From contig NC_081408.1 in NCBI RefSeq assembly GCF_030272615.1, forward strand, positions 614,031,977 to 614,095,976: 64,000 bases of DNA, in the 5' to 3' direction. A model generated the notes under the pieces. The model had not been told where the DNA came from and did no database searches. It saw nothing but the letters and a program-made list of their open reading frames with translations. Within the stretch, counting starts at the first letter, position 1. Each line of letters begins with the position of its first letter. Origin of the DNA: Cryptomeria japonica (Eukaryota; Streptophyta; Pinopsida; Cupressales; Cupressaceae). Position numbers and translations under genes: made by a program. This document shows, in pieces, positions 46,178 to 57,602 of the stretch.

Positions 46178-48822
46178 TCAATCAGTAATACTGCTCGGTA
46201 TGTATATTTCTGGTGTTCTTCCAAAGCTGCGTCTCGGGGTATTATTAGGGGGACGAGGGGAAGTTATGTTTAGAGTTTCTTGTTTTGAGGAAGGAGTGTA
46301 AGGCTTGAAATTTGCCATTGTAGCAAGCTCTTCCACCGCCTCTGCCACATGATGAAGCCTCGCTACAATCTCCACCAGTGTCCATGCAAACGTAGCCAAA
46401 GGTAGCGCTTCAGCAAATTCAACACTGTCTCCAGATAATAATCTCTTCTGTGTCTCTGTCTTACCACTTTCTCCATGCCATGACATGAATCTTCTCACCG
46501 CCATCCCACCTTTTTCGTTATCTTGTGCTTCTCTGCTTTCATCCTCAGAGATTTTCTCCATAGGCACTACTCTTGTTGAATGTAGTAACAGCTTTGGTTG
46601 AGCATGCAAGGCAACCTGCAGATCCTTTAATGCGAGTTGCAGTTCCTTCATAATTGACTCCCAATCGCATCTTCTCATCTGTTGGATGCTGCTCGACAGC
46701 TCTCCCAGTAATTTTGCTGCTTCCTGGCCGACCCTGTTGCATGGCTTCTTCAATACTGAACGAAGGGAATGAGGGGTCTGTAATGTATGGAAAATAAGTT
46801 TCATGATCTGTAATGTATTCAAAATAATTAGTAATCTAACAATATCAGAGGAAAAGTATATATGTATATACCTCGATCGCGGATCGAAGGCATCCATGCA
46901 AGGCCACAATAGAATACGTCAAGTAACGAAGCTTCACTCCTACTTTCACATACTGCTTCCATGGGTGCCGGTATCGAAACCGGCCATGTCTTGGCTCCCA
47001 GCTAGCAAATGCCGCCTGCAATTAAGTGCAAGCCCAGTTATTTAACAGGTATTATCAGCACTTTCAGATAGTGGAACGAAAAAAAGAAAAGGCGATCAAT
47101 TTGGTAACATTTAGCGGTAAAGTTTTTATGGCTACAATTTGATTTGTTTCTTCAATCTGCAGAGATTTCTAGCATAGATATATATTTACTTACCAAAGAG
47201 TCGTCGGTGGCCTTTGAGTCTAACACAGACTTGTATCCTTGGTATATGGGATCTTCCGATTCATCTTCGACCTTGTCTTCTTGGCGACCACTAAAATATT
47301 CATCTACGCATCCTGCCATCACATATGTTTATGAAAATTAAACAACATTTGAATTCACATATGTCTATAAAGTTATGGTTTTATCAAAATTAAACAATAT
47401 TTGAATTTTTAAATTTGATTGTGTGTATTATTTTTTGGAATCATATGATTCATCATCAAAATATAAGATACTAATCATAACTCATATCTTCATAATGAAT
47501 CATAAAATATAATTCAAAGCATCGATGAAAAAAAATACACGATCAAATTTAGAAGGTCAAATCACACTATCAGAAAACCTAATGACTCTTTTGTTTTGGT
47601 TCGGTTTCCCTACCTTCAAGAGATTCCATGAGGCCTTGCAATTTCCTGACAGTCGAATTGTGAAGATCCTCGCCAGCCCAGATGGGGAAAAGCAGTAGAC
47701 TTACGACCAGGCACACACCACATCCGATGAGTATGGTGGTGAGGCGTTCATATGCCATTCGGAATATATTGTGCATTCGGTATCCAGAAACTGTTATCAT
47801 GCTGAATGTCAGCAGGAATATCACAACTCCATAATCAAATTTTATTTTGATAAAAGGGAAGAATCGAGCATATGTGGAAGCTGCGCCTGCAAAATGAATT
47901 CAGTCCAGTAAGAAGGTGAATTGAGGAAAAAGAGTTCCAAGAAAGCTCAAAAAGCAGGCATTAGTCGAGTACCTATGATGAAGAGAGAAGATCCGACTAC
48001 AACGGCCTCTCCTTGCGCTACTTGCTCTGACAAGTAACAAACAAGAAAGGCTAGAGACCCAGCCACCGCGGTTCCAATCCCTCTATTTAATCCTTTGCTC
48101 ATGGTAGCCCCTGAAGCAGCCAGTGACCAATCTAAATGTTAGATTAGGGAGAAAGAAGATCTAGTTAAATTGTTTTCAATCTGTTTAGAATTTAGTAGGA
48201 AATATGAAAGAATTGCTGTATACATATGTAACAGCAGCACTGCATAAATGAGATAGAAGAACTAATAAAAACAGTAGAAGCGTTTATAATTTTTTTGTGT
48301 TTGTCTGAAATTAGTTTTTTTATATTCATGTTTTGCATTCTAAGATAGCAGATTTCTGAACAGAGCAAGTATTTTTCACTATTGTAAATCAGATTTTAAA
48401 AAAAAGAGAAGGCGGAGAAGATAAATTACTGCCAAAATACTGCAATATTTCAAATACAAGAAAAACATTCTAATCAAAAGGTGTTTGGCAAATTAATTTA
48501 TACCTGCAGAGAATTCCAGAACGACAACAACTGTGATCACTGCCCAAATCGCATTATCTCCAACTCCCACCCCTCGGAATAATGGATCCAAAAGACATAC
48601 AAGAGAAACCACTGACAGTGCCAGTCCAACTTTCATAGCATGTATAATCCTTCTTGGATCTTCTACTCCCACATCCAATATCTTTCTGCACCAGGCCATT
48701 ATAGCTTTTTTTATATTTAACCCAACTTTTCTTATCAGTCCCCTATTCTTAGACTCACTACAGCCATTTTGTTGATCAGAAGTAGTGTTAACTCTGCATT
48801 CACCGCTGGCAACAGCCACGTT
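46178..48822 (-). CDS. ALMT: ALMT anion channel, copy B (ALMT12/QUAC1-like), six coding exons
   Basis: Exons: 48504-48822 (or from 48699), 47973-48110, 47614-47886, 47194-47312, 46872-47015, 46178-46777. All introns are GT-AG and phases agree (1,1,1,0,0). No internal stop. About 530 residues from the ancestral start position, close to the family norm. Six membrane spans lie in exons 1-3 (KVGLALSVVSLVCLL; NAIWAVITVVVVLEFSAG; TAVAGSLAFLVCYL; AVVVGSSLFIIG; YGVVIFLLTFSMITVSGY; TILIGCGVCLVVSLLLFPIW). The cytosolic C-terminal half has the family WEP motif (FASWEPRHGRF), YVKVGVKLR, IVALHGCL and EFAEALPLATFAWTLVEIVARL. The VLEFSAG word favours the ALMT12 clade, whose Arabidopsis member is the malate-sensitive rapid anion channel of guard cells. 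Odd: the codon matching copy A's ATG is AAC (48820-48822). The next in-frame ATG (48697-48699, context ATAATGGCC) would give 489 residues and keep all spans. Confidence 0.9.
47399..47565. mobile_element. MITE-like insertion in ALMT copy B intron 3
   Basis: Inverted ends TTTAAATTTGATTGTGTGTATT (left, from 47409) and AATACACGATCAAATTTAGA (right, to 47553), with an inner inverted GATTCAT/ATGAATC. It shares GATTGTGTGTA and TGATTCATCATCA words with the foldback element at 45065-45330, so both appear to be one family. It lies wholly within the intron. Confidence 0.55.
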
Positions 48823-49839
48823 TACCCAAATCAATTCTGAAAGAAACCTGAGAAACAGAGATGGTACACAAATCAATTAGATTTCAAATCAAGCAGATCG
48901 ACTTAAACTAATTTATAATGCTTCTTGGTCTGAATGGTTACAGAAATTCTAACATGAAATGAGCCCCCCCGCCAAAAAAAAATTAAAAAAAAAATCATCC
49001 CTAATCTCTAATGATCACCAAAACAGAAACCCCCATAAAATCGAAAGATTACGGTAGCCAAAACCTTTGTGGATCCACCCAGCTGTTCGTTTTCCTCTTT
49101 TGCCTACCTTCCTTATAAGATGGAAAGAGAGAAAAGTCGCCTTCTAAAATGAATCAGCCGGTACATTTCTCTTTTTAAAAATGGCAGAGATAGAACTTGC
49201 GTTATAAAATGAATTACCGGGTAGATGTTATGATCTATTTAAAAATTAGTGGTTGTTGACATCTGTCTACATTTTATTTGATGTATGTACAATATCTTCA
49301 TACACCATTTACCTATAAAACCTTTGACTCTCAATGCTTACCGAATAGTGATGAATACACCCTCACCAGGTAAGAATATTGTTCCATATTTTATACAGAA
49401 ATATTAAATGAAAAGCTACGTGGCAATTATTTTTCATGGGACAAAGAAAGAAGTAAAAAGAATATGAAAATGAAATACCACCTGCACAAGATGATCTGAA
49501 CAGGGGAAAGCGAGTCAAGGACACCTTTCACATCAGAGAATTGCAATTAACGAGGTAAATAACATGTATATTTTCAACGCGATTGTAAGGTGCAGATTCA
49601 GTCCATAGAGTTCGGAGTGCATGCACACCATTCCGTACAATATGTTTGACAAGGAAGTCTCACAGTTTTTCTTTGAACTTGCCGTGCAAATTCATAAGGC
49701 AATAACACCTTCCCAAGCTAATTGTAAAGGAGACATCTTCCACGTTTTGCAAAGTCTAAAATATTTAGTAACACGTCTTTTATTCATAAACAAATAGAGA
49801 ATCATAAGAAGTACAAAGAATTTCTAGATTTTAAAAATA
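48342..49839 (-). repeat. Duplicated ALMT 5' block, copy B
   Basis: Partner of 1-1648. Beyond the exon it covers the promoter and about 700 further bp, including words such as GGTTGTTGACATCTGTC and CATTCCGTACAATAT, with many single-base changes and a shorter 5' leader region. Confidence 0.9.
49112..49120 (-). promoter_or_regulatory. Altered TATA region of ALMT copy B
   Basis: Aligned to the copy A TATAAATAA, this copy reads TATAAGGAA. The flanks are conserved. Whether it still works as a TATA box cannot be judged. Confidence 0.4.
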
Positions 49840-51061
49840 TTTAACAAATGTCATGTAGTGATCAGTATTTGTCTTTAGTATTTTAATAAAAATATTTATC
49901 ATAATTATTAATTATTGTTAATTTACAATCATATTATTTTAATTATATTTTTGTAATATTAACTATAACTCTTATTTCAATAAAGTAATATTAATAATTA
50001 TGCAGGCCCGTGGTGGTTCCTGTTGCTCCTTTTATGCTGATGAGGCTCTGCCTATGTATTTCTGCTCTCTCTATCTTTAATATAAAAAAAATATTTATAT
50101 TTCTAAGAATATAATCTTAATTTAATTATAAAATCCATATAATTATAATTATAATAATAAAATTAATCTTAAACTTAATTATTAACTATTAGTTTAAGAT
50201 TATATATTATTTATAAATATATTTATCTAATATTAATTATAATTGATCTTAATAAAAAAAAACTATTAATAATTATATTATTATATAATATAAATAATAA
50301 AATGAAAAAGGGTATTTTTCAATGACTAAATGAAAAATATTTAAGCAGATGTATGGAGATTACTTGTAGACATTTGAGATGGAAAATAATGATTTATTGT
50401 GGTGTTTCCATATCTCTAGTGATAGTCTTTATGGCCCACAATTGTGATTCAATGAAGTATGATTGTTCCGGTGAATAGTCTGGCAGTCAGGTCTTTGGTC
50501 CAAATTGTGGCGGATATGTGTCAAATGATCATGCGATTGTATTATGATACTTATGAATATATATGCTCATCACATTTCAAATTTCATATGCTCATATGTT
50601 TTATAATTGAAGATATTTAGGTTTGAGTTCAAGTTGGTTCAATCACTGAGTAATAGTGTGCAGGAATCCTTTAGTTGGTTAGAGTGATGTGGTTCATCCC
50701 TTTGGGTTCATTGATATTTTTGTAGCTATTTTGGTCATCTGCAAGTATGTTTGGTGGTCCACATTAAAGATTAAATCAACGTTGTGTTGGTGTGCGTAAA
50801 AAAAAGTTATTATTTAGGGCCAACCTATGGTATTTTGGTCCATGTGGTAGAATGTGGTCGCATAAGATCTATTTTGGAAGTCTCTAGAAGGTGTTCCAAC
50901 ATGGTGTGATCCCTCACACATTTCATTTGTCTTCTACATTGTCACGGAGATTGGTTTTTGGTTTGACCATTTTGCATGTACACATTAAACTTGTTTTGGC
51001 TAATCTAGTTGATAATATTATGGTTACAGATGGTATATAAAGGATGGAATGATTAAGTAGA
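49840..51061. other. AT-rich spacer with possible LINE tail and copia LTR relic
   Basis: 49840-50400 is AT-rich. Around 50004-50090 a mixed stretch ending TTTAATATAAAAAAA resembles the 3' tail of a plant LINE. 50400-51061 is G/T-rich with a TATATAAA box (about 51034) and text like the copia-1 LTR, perhaps an old LTR cut by gypsy-3. Both calls are tentative; no gene is present. Confidence 0.35.
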
Positions 51062-52349
51062 TGTAGACACCTTAAAATGTCTCATTGATCATGTACTAAT
51101 TATTCCTCTAATTGATTAAATAATTTTTTAATTATTTGATTAAATTAATTAATCTTATTCTTCTAATTTCATATTTTTTCATCATCTTACTAATTATTCC
51201 AATTTCAATTTTATCATTATTTAATCATTTAAACCATTTCTAATGATTAATTGAATATTTATTATTTAATTAATTATGATTTTTAATCCTCAATTTAAAA
51301 AATCTTTATTATATAAATAAATTTCATTTTCAATTTCTATTTCTAATCAATTAATCATTAACATTTTTCTAAATATTAATTATTTAATTAATTATGATTT
51401 TAATCTTTAATTTAAATAATCTTTATTATTTAATTAAATTCAATTTCTAAATAATTAAATAGTTTCTTAAAATTATTTAATTAGCTAATTAATTCTTCAA
51501 TTCCAAATCCCCAGATTCTAATTTAATTTAAATTCTTCTAATTTCATTTAATTTCATAATTCTTCTAATTTCATTTAATTTCATGAATTCTTCTAATTTC
51601 TCCTAATTTTGAATACATGTGCATGATTTCAAAAGTCAAATCAAAAATCAAATTCAAGTTCTAAATATATTCAAATAATAAATTCAATATTTGAATTAAA
51701 TCTCATGCAAAGATTAAATTGAAAATCCAAGTTGAAGTGCAAGAACATGCTAAATTAATTAATTCAATCAATTAATTAATTAACTCAATTATCTCTCTAG
51801 TCTCTATTTCTATCTTTTAGTTAGATTTTTCTAAATAAAGCTCTCAATCAGCTTTCAATCAGTTAACTATTTCCCCCTCTTTATTTTCTCCAATCACCAT
51901 TTTTCATCTTTCAATCAACTTTTTCTCAATCCGTTGACTCATTTAATCTATTCAATCTATTATGTTCCACCACCAAATCAATAGTTCAACTATCAATAAG
52001 CATGTGAGTTCACCTGAGTTCCATCTCTTAATCAATTTGTTCCACTTCTCATTCAATTCTCATCCAATTATCTATAAATTGAGCATTCAATCTCCATTTT
52101 CAACAATCACGAACTTCGAATCTTTGTGTCACTTGCAGGTTGCCAACGCGATATTTGAGAGCCACCATACCACAAAGAGAAGAAGACCAATGGAAGCCAT
52201 GATGCACAATAGGGATTTCTACAGTTTTTTAGAATTATTCTATTATGCATCTATTTTCATTGATGTTTGTTTTAAATTCTTTAATTGAATAGGGATTCGT
52301 GATTTCCGTTTGTTTTTTATTGTATAAAGATGAATTTTAGCATACGACA
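51062..52349 (+). repeat. gypsy-3 5' LTR
   Basis: Starts TGTAGACACCTTAAAATG and ends TTAGCATACGACA, 1288 bp, with TATAAATT at 52073-52080. The left flank GTAGA (51057-51061) would be the target repeat. The boundary is supported by the primer site that follows. Confidence 0.75.
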
Positions 52350-52352
52350 TTT

Positions 52353-52372
52353 TGGTGAACCCAACGTGAACT
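52353..52372 (+). promoter_or_regulatory. gypsy-3 primer binding site
   Basis: TGGTGAACCCAACGTGAACT, three bases after the LTR end; near-identical to the gypsy-2 site. Confidence 0.75.
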
Positions 52373-52523
52373 AACATTAGTTTAACCTTCTCTATTTTCT
52401 GTGTGATTTTACAGATTGTATGTATTTTTTTCATTTTTTGTAGGTTGTTTTTCTTGTTTTCACGGATTTGGAGAATGACGAGGCCTAACCAATACCCAAA
52501 TTGCATATCAGAGTCAGAATCAC

Positions 52524-52680
52524 ACAATCACGTTTATACAACCATGCAATCGCATAGACAAGATCATGCAATCAAGCATACAGGTTCACGCATTCGTGTG
52601 AAACCCATCACGCAGTCGTCTAGATATTGTCACGCAATCTATCAGATCCTGTTACGCATTCGTTAGCTGGTTTATGCGTT
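52524..52680 (+). repeat. gypsy-3 leader motif array 1 (CACGCAATCG words)
   Basis: About eight words of the form (C/T)A(C/T)GCA(A/T/G)TCG in 155 bp: near 52524, 52544, 52565, 52586, 52609, 52629, 52650 and 52670, spaced about 20 bases. Variation includes CpG decay (CACGCA to CATGCA). Confidence 0.75.
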
Positions 52681-52793
52681 TTGTTTTTCTGATTTTTCTC
52701 ATTATCTGCAGTCCGTTCTGTCTAGATTCTGTAATAAATTTGTTAAATCTGAATATGGTTTATATTTATTGCATGCTTTAATTATGACATCTT

Positions 52794-53042
52794 ATGGCAC
52801 GTAAGGTAGAATTCAGAATTTCAGGTACCAGGAGGACGAAGGAACAAAGAAGACAAGCCAGACATTATCAGCAAATACTAAAGGCAGAAAAAAAGATACG
52901 AGCTCTAGAGGACCAACCGCCCATTAATAGATACAACAACCTAGTTCTCTCGTATAGAGTAAAATACGATTTTCTTAACATAGAGTGGATGATGAGAGAT
53001 CTTTCTAGGGCATCACAATCTATTTTGTGGGTTCCAGATTAG
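52794..53042 (+). CDS. Small basic ORF in the gypsy-3 leader
   Basis: 82 codons from an ATG near 52797 to a TAG at 53042. The N-terminal half is basic and coil-like (RTKEQRRQARHYQQILKAEKK) and the C-terminal half hydrophobic/aromatic. It fills the gap between the two motif arrays. No family is recognised, and it may be chance or an upstream ORF of the element RNA. Confidence 0.3.
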   Translation: MARKVEFRISGTRRTKEQRRQARHYQQILKAEKKIRALEDQPPINRYNNLVLSYRVKYDFLNIEWMMRDLSRASQSILWVPD

Positions 53043-53075
53043 AATTAACTTTTTTTTTGGTTTCTCTGTGTATCG

Positions 53076-53213
53076 TGCATTCACCTAGATAGGATCACTC
53101 AATCGCTTTGTCAGAATCACGAAATCGCTGTATCAGAATTACGCAATCGCGTTGTCAGAATTATGCAATCGGTCATACAAGATCACACAATCGCTCAAGT
53201 ATCATCACGCATT
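53076..53213 (+). repeat. gypsy-3 leader motif array 2 (CACGCAATCG words)
   Basis: Seven words near 53076, 53096, 53118, 53140, 53161, 53183 and 53204, spaced 20-22 bases, several followed by (C/T)xxxGTCAGAAT. Variants: CACTCAATCG, CACGAAATCG, TACGCAATCG, TATGCAATCG, CACACAATCG, CACGCATTCA. Confidence 0.8.
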
Positions 53214-54517
53214 CATTTTTTTTATTGTTAATCTTCTATTTTTTGTGGATTTTCTTGGGTTACTAACTATTTGTTTGTAGAATGTGGCATATTTATAGAG
53301 AGGATCGAATTATTATTGAATCATAAACACTCATGTTATCATACTTCAGTTTTGGGCTTAAAATAAACCTAGTTAAAATGCACATGCATGTTATCACACT
53401 TTAGTTTTGGGCTTAAAATCAACTTAGTTAAAATTGACATGCATGCTTTCACATTTTAGTTTGGTGTTTTAAAATTGGCATGCACATGTGTATCTCACAC
53501 CTAAATTTAGGTTTTAAAATGAACGTTAATCGGGCTTTTCAATAGAATAGCTCATATTTCATTTTTTCTTAAGGGAAAGAATTTTTTTATCGTGTTTGGG
53601 GTGGACCTACTAGTGCATCAACTACCTTTCCACCCGCCTTTGGGGTCTTGGGAGAAAGGGAGAAGGTTTAATAACAACACCCAAATTTTTTATTTTAGTA
53701 GTGACAAGTATTTTTGATTAGGGATTTCATCACCCCAAAGAGGTACTTTGAATTGGGATGCATTGGGGATATCATCTCTCCCAGCGTACTCTCAAGCAAG
53801 TTTTTCGAGCCGCTATATAAATATACTGGTCAGGCGGCTAGAGTGTTGAGTGAATTCAACGTATGTGGGGGCCTTCCCTTCACCGATAAGCTCAACTAAA
53901 GTCTTAAGTGGATTTCTCTGAGAATCCATCGTTGGATTGGGAGCCCTCAAAATTTTACAATAAGAACCAACTTAGTAGCCCAAATACTAGATTTAGTGAT
54001 TCTGGGAGTGTGGATCATACCCCATAGATACCCCTCATGTACCTTGTATTATGAGACAAAAACCCCTCGGTGATCAAATCTTTGGATCTTCGGGGTAAGA
54101 GAGATTGGCATGCCTGAGAAGTGTGTGCCATGGAGTGGAGCCAGTGCTGCCAGACTCTCTATCTATTCATCTTGTTTTGGTATTTTGCTGTGGGGGCCTC
54201 ATTAAATGGTGTCCACTTTCTAGCCTAAGATTGTATTATATGTTTTTTTATTTATCGTTGTACTGGACCAGTATTGAGTTAGTATTTGGGCTATTTCAAG
54301 CCCTATCTTGCATATCTTTGAATTCTCGAAGTTGGCCAGAACACAGTTCAGTCAGCTATACCTATCTTCAAACAATTGTTCTGATATTTGGAAAACAAAA
54401 AACTTGTTCTACACACAGAATTATTGGAAACAAAGTTCATCTTGAAACATCAGACAGTCCTGCAAACTCAAAATTTAACATACTTGTGACCATAGGCAAT
54501 CCTTGCATAGTCCTCAT
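53214..54517 (+). other. gypsy-3 leader, no gene seen
   Basis: Includes two near copies of a TTAGTTTTGGGCTTAAAAT block (53345-53430) with a shorter third (to about 53480). The 162-codon frame at 54105-54593 has no domain and overlaps the tandem array, so it is not called. Confidence 0.5.
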
Positions 54518-54885
54518 AGTCCTCATTTATGTCCTTATTATCATCCTTAGAAGTTGCATAAGTCCTCATTTACGTCCTTATTATCGTCCTTAGAAGTTGC
54601 ATAAGTCCTCATTTATGTCCTTATTATCATCCTTAGAAGTTGCAAAGTCCTTATTATCGTTCTTAGAAGTTGCATAAGTCCTCATTTACGTCCTTATTAT
54701 CATCCTTAGAAGTTTCATAACTCCTCATTTACGTCCTTATTATCATCCTTAGAAGTTGCAAAGTCCTCATTTACGTCCTTATTATCATCCTTAGAAGTTG
54801 CATAAGTCCTCATTTATGTCCTTATTATCATCCTTATAAGTTGCATAGTCCTCATTTACGTCCTTATTATTGTCCTCATATACAT
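54518..54885 (+). repeat. 43-bp tandem array in the gypsy-3 leader
   Basis: Nine units starting at 54518, 54561, 54604, 54646 (31-bp truncated), 54677, 54720, 54762, 54805 and 54847. The unit begins AGTCCTCATTTACGTCCTTA and ends CCTTAGAAGTTGCATA. Differences between units are largely C-to-T or G-to-A at CpG (TACGTCC/TATGTCC, ATCGTCC/ATCATCC). Confidence 0.92.
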
Positions 54886-55026
54886 CCTTAAATTTGGTCC
54901 TTTTTAGATGTCATATACATGTCTTAGTTTGTCATCATTTGTATAATAATCCTAGAAAGTCATATCATGCATCTTAATGGGTCTCCCAGGTGATGGTTTT
55001 CTCCCCTTCGAGCAACCTAATCTAAC

Positions 55027-57602
55027 TTGCCAAACGATGGTCAACAAGAAATCATTGATGGTTTAGGTAACTTGGCTTGGCAATTAAAGAGAAATACACC
55101 TCATTATATAGGAGTTGAGTACGAGATAAATAGAGAGTATAAAATTGCCTATAGAATTGATAGAGAAATTGTTGCAGAACTTCTAAGAGAAGAGCTTGAA
55201 AAACTTGCATTGCAAAAATTTGAAAATACTCAACAAGTCTCATGTCAAAATCCTCAATAGAGAGTCTGGTCAAGTGTTGCATATTCCATATTTAGATCTA
55301 GGGTCTTCCATTATTTTCATCTTGCATTAGGTTCTAAACCATCCTCATATAGAAGTCTTAAATGTCCATCACAAGGTCACAAAAGGCAAAAAATAAGATG
55401 GACCCAAACAACGAATTGTCAGTAAATCCAACTTGGAACATGGACATATCAAGTAGCCAACATTCAAATCCTTAGGAAATGCCCACAATACATGAACTAT
55501 AACAAAATTTAACACGCGAAGAGATTGAGTCAGCTCAATAGGACCCACATGTCCTTATGATCTTAGATGCTCTTATACATAATGATAGGGACAAATATCT
55601 TTCATTGTTATTACAAAATGGGGCCAAATTACCTAAAGATTTTGATATCACAACAATCTTACCACTAGGATATACTTTAGGTCCAAATAGCAGTCAAATA
55701 CCACATATGACACAAACGCAAATGATGACCTCAAGTTTTCCTCAGAATGCACCAACATCATCTATACAAACAAATATCATTTCAAACGTGACTTCTCAAT
55801 CAAGTGCATCATCCTCAACAATAAACATTAGCACACCAACATAGGCTATCCTAGCCTCTCATACAATACCGATAATGTCAAGTGTCTCAACACCTATTCA
55901 AACACAAGTGTCTCATACAACAAGTGCGACTCAACCTCTGGTTTCCTATTCCATAGGATCTACATACAGTCATCATAATAAAAACCTAGGTTCCGCTAAC
56001 ACAGTGAGTACAACCCAGTCAAACATTGTTTCACATGTCGCTTATTTCACAGTACCTAACGAAACCCATAACACATGGAATTATAATTATAGTACCTTTC
56101 AACAACCTCCTAGTTATACCACCACAAATCCTTTGTGGGAAATATACATTCACAAAGTGTACCCCTGACTCAAACATATATTATGTCCCAACAAGTACAT
56201 TATCTACAACAAAATATGGCAACTATTCAAACTGGTAACAATATAAAGAGCTTCACAATTCAGGACTTACGTCCTTATCCTTTTGATCACACATTATACA
56301 TGTCATCTTTCCCACCATATTTTGAAATACCAAAGTTTGACAGATATCGAGGGAATGGTGATCCTAGAGATCACATTAGAGAGTTTTTTACAACATGTAT
56401 AGAGGTTGCAACTAAAGACACTTATCTAATGAGACTGTTTCCTAAAAGTCTGGGAGGCTCAGCCTTGGAGTGGTTTTCCCATCTACCACCAACTATCACA
56501 TCATGGGGTGAATTGGCTGAACATTTCATTGCTAACTTCTCACATAACATTGAAATCCCAGCCACTTTGATGGACTTATGTGCCACCAAACAATCTGAGA
56601 ATGAAACATTCATGTCCTTCATACAAAGATGGAGAGCTCTATATAGAAGGTATAAGACTATTATACCCGAAATGGAGCAAGTTGACATGTTCATAGAAAA
56701 CTTAATCCCTAAAATCAAGTACCTGATACAAATGCAATGTTTGACCATATTTAAATAAATCATTGAAAAAGCCTTAAAGTGTGAGAAAAGACTAGTAGAA
56801 CAAGGTCTCATAAAATATGGCAATAACAACAACAATGATAAATCCAAAGTTTGGTCAAAAAAAAAAATTTGACCAATGATGGTGTTGTAGATGCCCGTAT
56901 AGTGAACAAAACTCAACCGAATTCATCTTTACAAGGACCAAGTCAATCATTTAGTCCGCATACAAAGAATAACACTGTATCGACCAATGTAAACATTGCA
57001 CAAACTACAAACACAAAGTTCCCAAGGGTAAATGCTCCAAAAATGAATTACACACGTCTAGGGAACCTATTGAATCAGCGTTAAAAAAGTTGATACAAAT
57101 AAACATGATCACTTTGCTAGAAGTAAGAATATATGAACAAGGTCCTTTCAAACCTACATGGTGGAATGATAGTGATTTCTGTGAATATCATCGTACTAAA
57201 GGTCACAAAACTGCAAGTTGCTATAAATTGAAAAACTTAATCCAAGACATGATCGATCAAGGTGATATCACAACTGATACCAACAAAACTTCAACAAACA
57301 CAAATCATACCATCTTTAAGGATCCATTTTTCAAACATGATAAAGGGAAGGCATCTACATTGGGAACACAAGACAATACAACTAACTACATAAAAGTCTT
57401 GTATGACTATACTATTCATGCCATTAGCTCAGGAGATGTAGTAAAAGATGATTCACGAGAAGCACTTGATAATGATGAGCAATATCAAGAGACTAAAAAC
57501 TATGATAACCAAATTTGCATGATGTCAGAAGCACCAAAATATGATGAAGACAAGAATCTCTGTCTTATGGACTGGGGGCATGAAGAACCATTTCATTCAT
57601 GA
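55027..57602 (+). pseudogene. gypsy-3 gag
   Basis: Broken frames. An N-terminal segment contains RDKYLSLLLQNGAKLPKDFD (55585-55645), followed by a Ser/Thr/Gln-rich linker (55640-56130). The Gag core is 56135-56758 (KFDRYRGNGDPRDHIREFF, LMRLFPKSLGGSALEWF, LCATKQSENETFMSFIQRW). A C-X2-H-X4-H-X4-C knuckle (CEYHRTKGHKTASC, 57180-57222) leads into YKLKNLIQDMIDQGDIT. The frame is open over 57090-57602. Same architecture as gypsy-1 gag, with the final knuckle Cys still present. Confidence 0.88.

Noticed and set aside
54105-54593. 162-codon hydrophobic ORF in the gypsy-3 leader
   Set aside because: Runs into the 43-bp tandem array, no domain, position before gag; chance frame likely.
54518-54885. 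CRISPR-like regular repeats
   Set aside because: Units are contiguous with no unique spacers, in a plant retrotransposon leader.
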